A DNA stretch of 16,858 nt. Origin: Candidatus Poseidoniales archaeon. GTDB lineage: Archaea; Thermoplasmatota; Poseidoniia; Poseidoniales; Thalassarchaeaceae. The position numbers and the translations under genes are program-made. Position 1 is the stretch's first letter; each line of letters begins with the position of its first letter. The notes under the pieces are model-generated. The model was not told the DNA's origin and did no database searches. It saw only the letters and a list, made by a program, of their open reading frames with translations. Location of the stretch: NCBI GenBank assembly GCA_022447885.1, contig JAKUTA010000007.1, positions 1 to 16,858 on the forward strand, read 5' to 3'. Shown here piece after piece: positions 14,667-16,858 of the stretch.

Positions 14667-15521
14667 ATGGCTGTGCTGGGCCAAGGGACGGCGAACGGCG
14701 CTTGCAGCCTGCTCCATGCTCTGGGGGCTGGATATGGTTCCAGCCTCGGCCTGGATATCTCGACAAGAGTGCGGTTGCGCGACGACGAGCCCAACAACGT
14801 GGCCGACGACCCATCAAACCTGCTCGAGCACACGGTCAGCGTGTGGGAGGATGCCGGACTCTCCCGCCCGGCGAGATACCTGTTCTGGCAGGTGCGCAGT
14901 GACATCCCGGTAGGAGTGGGATTGAAGAGTTCGGCCGCTCTTTCAGTGGCGGCGATAAAGGCGTTGATACAGGCTACTGAAGTCGAGTTGGAAGATGCTG
15001 ACATAGTGGATCTCGCCTCCCGCGCGCAACTCGCGGCCGGAGTGTCGTTCACCGGCAGCGTCGATGATTCTTGGGCGGCCCTGACACCTGGTTGGAAGGT
15101 CGTCGACCCCAACCTCCCAGCCGCTCAAGGGATCCTCTTGGAAGGCGAGTTCCCAGTGCCCGATGATTGGACTGTGATCATAGCCCTGCGTGGAGAGCGG
15201 GAGCTGCTGCCGGTCCCCGAGCGGTTCGCCATGGGAACCGAGCAGTTCCAAGCAGCAGTGAACGCCGTTGAGCAGGGGGACCTCTTGCTCGCCTTGACCC
15301 TGAATGGCCGCGCAGTGGCCACCGCGCTCGCTGATGGGCCTGGTCGCCGACTGGCGAACGACATGATGGTGTGGGGTGGGCGAGCGGCAGGAATCAGCGG
15401 TTCAGGACCAGCGATCATCTGCTTCATTCCCTCGAACAACCCAACCACGACCCGCCGCATCAAGACAACCCTCGAGCAGCGTGGTTTTGAATCCATAGAG
15501 ACGAGAGTCTGGTCTGGATGA
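14667..15521 (+). CDS. aroK: Shikimate kinase, archaeal GHMP-family type
   Basis: The protein has 284 residues. It phosphorylates shikimate with ATP to shikimate 3-phosphate. It is a GHMP kinase, not the P-loop kinase of bacteria. The ATP-binding motif is SDIPVGVGLKSSAALSVAA (78-96), AGVSFTGSVDDSWAAL (124-139) is the characteristic archaeal AroK block, and the C-terminal glycine loop is AGISGSGPAI (241-250). Its length fits the usual 270-300 residues. GAGGAG (14654-14659) lies 7 bases before the ATG and inside the end of aroB'. Homoserine kinase or mevalonate kinase, from the same superfamily, are less likely given the motif wording and neighbours. Confidence 0.94.
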   Translation: MAVLGQGTANGACSLLHALGAGYGSSLGLDISTRVRLRDDEPNNVADDPSNLLEHTVSVWEDAGLSRPARYLFWQVRSDIPVGVGLKSSAALSVAAIKALIQATEVELEDADIVDLASRAQLAAGVSFTGSVDDSWAALTPGWKVVDPNLPAAQGILLEGEFPVPDDWTVIIALRGERELLPVPERFAMGTEQFQAAVNAVEQGDLLLALTLNGRAVATALADGPGRRLANDMMVWGGRAAGISGSGPAIICFIPSNNPTTTRRIKTTLEQRGFESIETRVWSG

Positions 15522-15533
15522 TCTGCTCGGTGA

Positions 15534-15538
15534 GGTGA
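15534..15538 (+). promoter_or_regulatory. Ribosome-binding site for aroC
   Basis: GGTGA lies 4 bases before the ATG at 15543. It favours this start over the in-frame ATGs at codons 3 and 5. Confidence 0.55.
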
Positions 15539-15542
15539 TTGC

Positions 15543-16622
15543 ATGAGCATGCGGATGGGAGAAGCGCTCTCGGTCACACTGTTCGGAGAGAGCCATGGAC
15601 CTGCTGTCGGAGCGCTGCTCGAGGGGCTCCCCGCAGGCACCCCGATCGACATGGAGGGATTGGCTCAGGATATGGCGGCGCGCAGCCCAGGAGGTCCACT
15701 CGCCTCGAAGCGGCAGGAGAGCGACGTCTGCGAACTGATCTCAGGTGTCTACGAAGGTCATGCCACCGGTTGGCCCATCCTGATCCTCATCCGCAACCGC
15801 GACGCCCGCTCCTCGGACTACGACTTCTTGCCCGAGCACCCGCGACCAGGCCACGCAGACCTTCCTGAACTCACACGTTCCGAGGGGAGTTCAGACCCGC
15901 GCGGCGGCGGAAGCCACTCCGGGCGGTTGACGGCGGGCCTTGTCGCCGCCGCCAGCATCTGCCGCCCACTCGCCGCCGCTCTCGGAGTCGACGGTATCGA
16001 AGCGCACACTTCGACGGTGGGGGACATCGAGGCGCAGGGGATCGAGAACTGTCCAGCGGGCGCAGGCGATGACTATGCGCGCATCCGCTGCCGCGATGCG
16101 GACGCAGCGCGGAACATGGTGAAGTTCGTCGAACAGGTGCGCAAGCAGCGAGATTCGGTGGGCAGCAGCGTCGAACTGCGCATCTCAGGCCTCCCGCTCG
16201 GATTCGGAGAGCCGTGGTTCGCCGGTCTTGAACCGGCGCTCGCCCACGCCCTGATGGCCATCCCAGGAGCGCGCGCGGTCGAATTCGGTCGCGGCGTGCA
16301 CGCCTCGAGGATGCGCGGCAGCGAGCACAACGATCCATGGGAGGCCACGGAATCCGGACCCAGGCCGGCGGGAGAGCGAGCGGATGGGGCGCTCGGGGGG
16401 TTGGCTACCGGGGCGGACCTGTTCGTGAGATTGCATCTCAAGCCTCCCAGCAGCATCCCGCAGGAGCAGTTGACCCTGCATCTGGAGACAGATGAGCCCA
16501 AGCCATTGGTGGTCGGGGGCCGGCATGACCCGGTGCTCGCCCCGCGGGTGGTCCCGGTCGTTGAAGCGGCGGCGAGGCTCGTGCTGTGTGACCTCGCTCT
16601 ACGCGGAGGGTGGTCGAGGTGA
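15543..16622 (+). CDS. aroC: Chorismate synthase
   Basis: The protein has 359 residues, the normal length. It catalyses the FMN-dependent anti-1,4-elimination of phosphate from EPSP to give chorismate. Signatures seen are GESHG (15-19) with H18, RPGHAD (101-106) with the second conserved His, GGGSHSGRLTAGLVAA (121-136) in place of the more common GGRSSARET-type wording, DSVGS (204-208) and GRHDP (327-331). The downstream region GGLATGADLFVRLHLKPPSSIP (285-306) matches the family's 'GGIS-G-PI-R-KPT-SI' block. The stop overlaps the GTG of the aspartate kinase gene (GTGA), so the two are translationally coupled. EPSP synthase, which supplies the substrate, is not in this window. Confidence 0.96.
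   Translation: MSMRMGEALSVTLFGESHGPAVGALLEGLPAGTPIDMEGLAQDMAARSPGGPLASKRQESDVCELISGVYEGHATGWPILILIRNRDARSSDYDFLPEHPRPGHADLPELTRSEGSSDPRGGGSHSGRLTAGLVAAASICRPLAAALGVDGIEAHTSTVGDIEAQGIENCPAGAGDDYARIRCRDADAARNMVKFVEQVRKQRDSVGSSVELRISGLPLGFGEPWFAGLEPALAHALMAIPGARAVEFGRGVHASRMRGSEHNDPWEATESGPRPAGERADGALGGLATGADLFVRLHLKPPSSIPQEQLTLHLETDEPKPLVVGGRHDPVLAPRVVPVVEAAARLVLCDLALRGGWSR
16605..16612 (+). promoter_or_regulatory. Strong ribosome-binding site for the aspartate kinase
   Basis: GGAGGGTG ends 6 bases before the GTG at 16619. It is the longest anti-16S match in the operon and supports a GTG start overlapping the aroC stop. Confidence 0.55.
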
Positions 16623-16858
16623 GGGAATCGGCAGAGGTGCACAAGTTCGGGGGCTCCTGTCTAGTGCGGCGGGATGATCTCATCGCCATCGTGCGGCGAG
16701 TGGCCGCCTCCACCTCGCAACAGGTGGTGGTTGTATCCGCCTTCCACGGTGTTACCGACCGCCTGCTCGACCAGCTCGATCGCGGCGAGGCGGCGAACAT
16801 CGACGCGTTCACGGCCGCTATCGAAATGACTCATCTCGAAGCGGCGCCTGAGACTGTG
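16619..16858 (+). CDS. Aspartate kinase, N-terminal part (cut by window edge)
   Basis: The frame is open for 80 codons from the GTG at 16619 and continues off the window. The start reads VHKFGGSCL, matching the nucleotide-binding K-F-G-G-(S/T) motif of aspartokinases; VVVVSAFHGVTDRLLDQL fits the next conserved block (VVSA-GVT-LL). The enzyme phosphorylates L-aspartate to aspartyl-4-phosphate, the first step to lysine, threonine, methionine and aspartate semialdehyde. Semialdehyde is also a substrate of ADTH synthase at the head of this operon, which gives the placement a clear metabolic logic. Regulatory ACT domains or a fusion partner, if any, lie beyond the window. A GTG at 16637 is an alternative start but lacks a well-placed ribosome-binding site. 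Confidence 0.9.
   Translation, partial: MRESAEVHKFGGSCLVRRDDLIAIVRRVAASTSQQVVVVSAFHGVTDRLLDQLDRGEAANIDAFTAAIEMTHLEAAPETV

Noticed and set aside
1..16858. Defence island, prophage or transposon signatures
   Set aside because: No transposase, integrase, terminal repeats, nuclease-toxin pairs or CRISPR repeats were seen; base composition is even apart from the first 130 bases.

Overview
The window looks like a GC-rich (roughly 60%) euryarchaeal chromosome segment, most plausibly from a marine Thermoplasmatota relative such as Marine Group II/III (Poseidoniales-like). The evidence is an archaeal-type shikimate pathway (ADTH synthase, dehydroquinate synthase II and a GHMP-type shikimate kinase), a Bat-like HTH regulator, TATA-like boxes about 25-30 nt before start codons of operon-head genes, GGTGA ribosome-binding sites inside the operon, and thrombospondin-type-3-rich surface proteins. 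The lineage is inferred from gene content, not from a marker gene. No rRNA, tRNA, CRISPR array or transposase was seen, and no gene-free stretch exceeds about 150 bases.

Left region (1-4550): the C-terminal end of an unrecognised plus-strand gene, a 40-base dyad between convergent gene ends, then two minus-strand genes for exported, membrane-anchored proteins. One is a small Reeler-like protein with a CxCH motif. The other is a 1209-residue surface protein with propeller-like repeats, calcium-binding type-3 repeats, one membrane span and a cytoplasmic zinc ribbon. Across a compact divergent promoter (4516-4645) with a perfect 9-bp inverted repeat lies a plus-strand EF-hand membrane protein, so both divergent genes carry calcium-binding modules.

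Middle region (6863-10952): a minus-strand ABC exporter-type operon. An ATPase with an unusual hydrophobic insertion is followed by an eight-span FtsX/MacB-like permease and a small DUF3147-like membrane protein. The ATPase is divergent from a Bat-type HTH regulator.

Right region (10953-16858): the HTH regulator is translationally coupled to endonuclease IV (nfo). After a hairpin over the nfo stop codon and a probable new promoter comes a tight biosynthetic operon: ADTH synthase, 3-dehydroquinate synthase II, archaeal shikimate kinase, chorismate synthase and the start of an aspartate kinase, which is cut by the window edge. Aspartokinase starts the route to aspartate semialdehyde, which is a substrate of ADTH synthase, so the operon appears to join precursor supply to the pathway that uses it. 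Genes for dehydroquinate dehydratase, shikimate dehydrogenase and EPSP synthase are not in this window.
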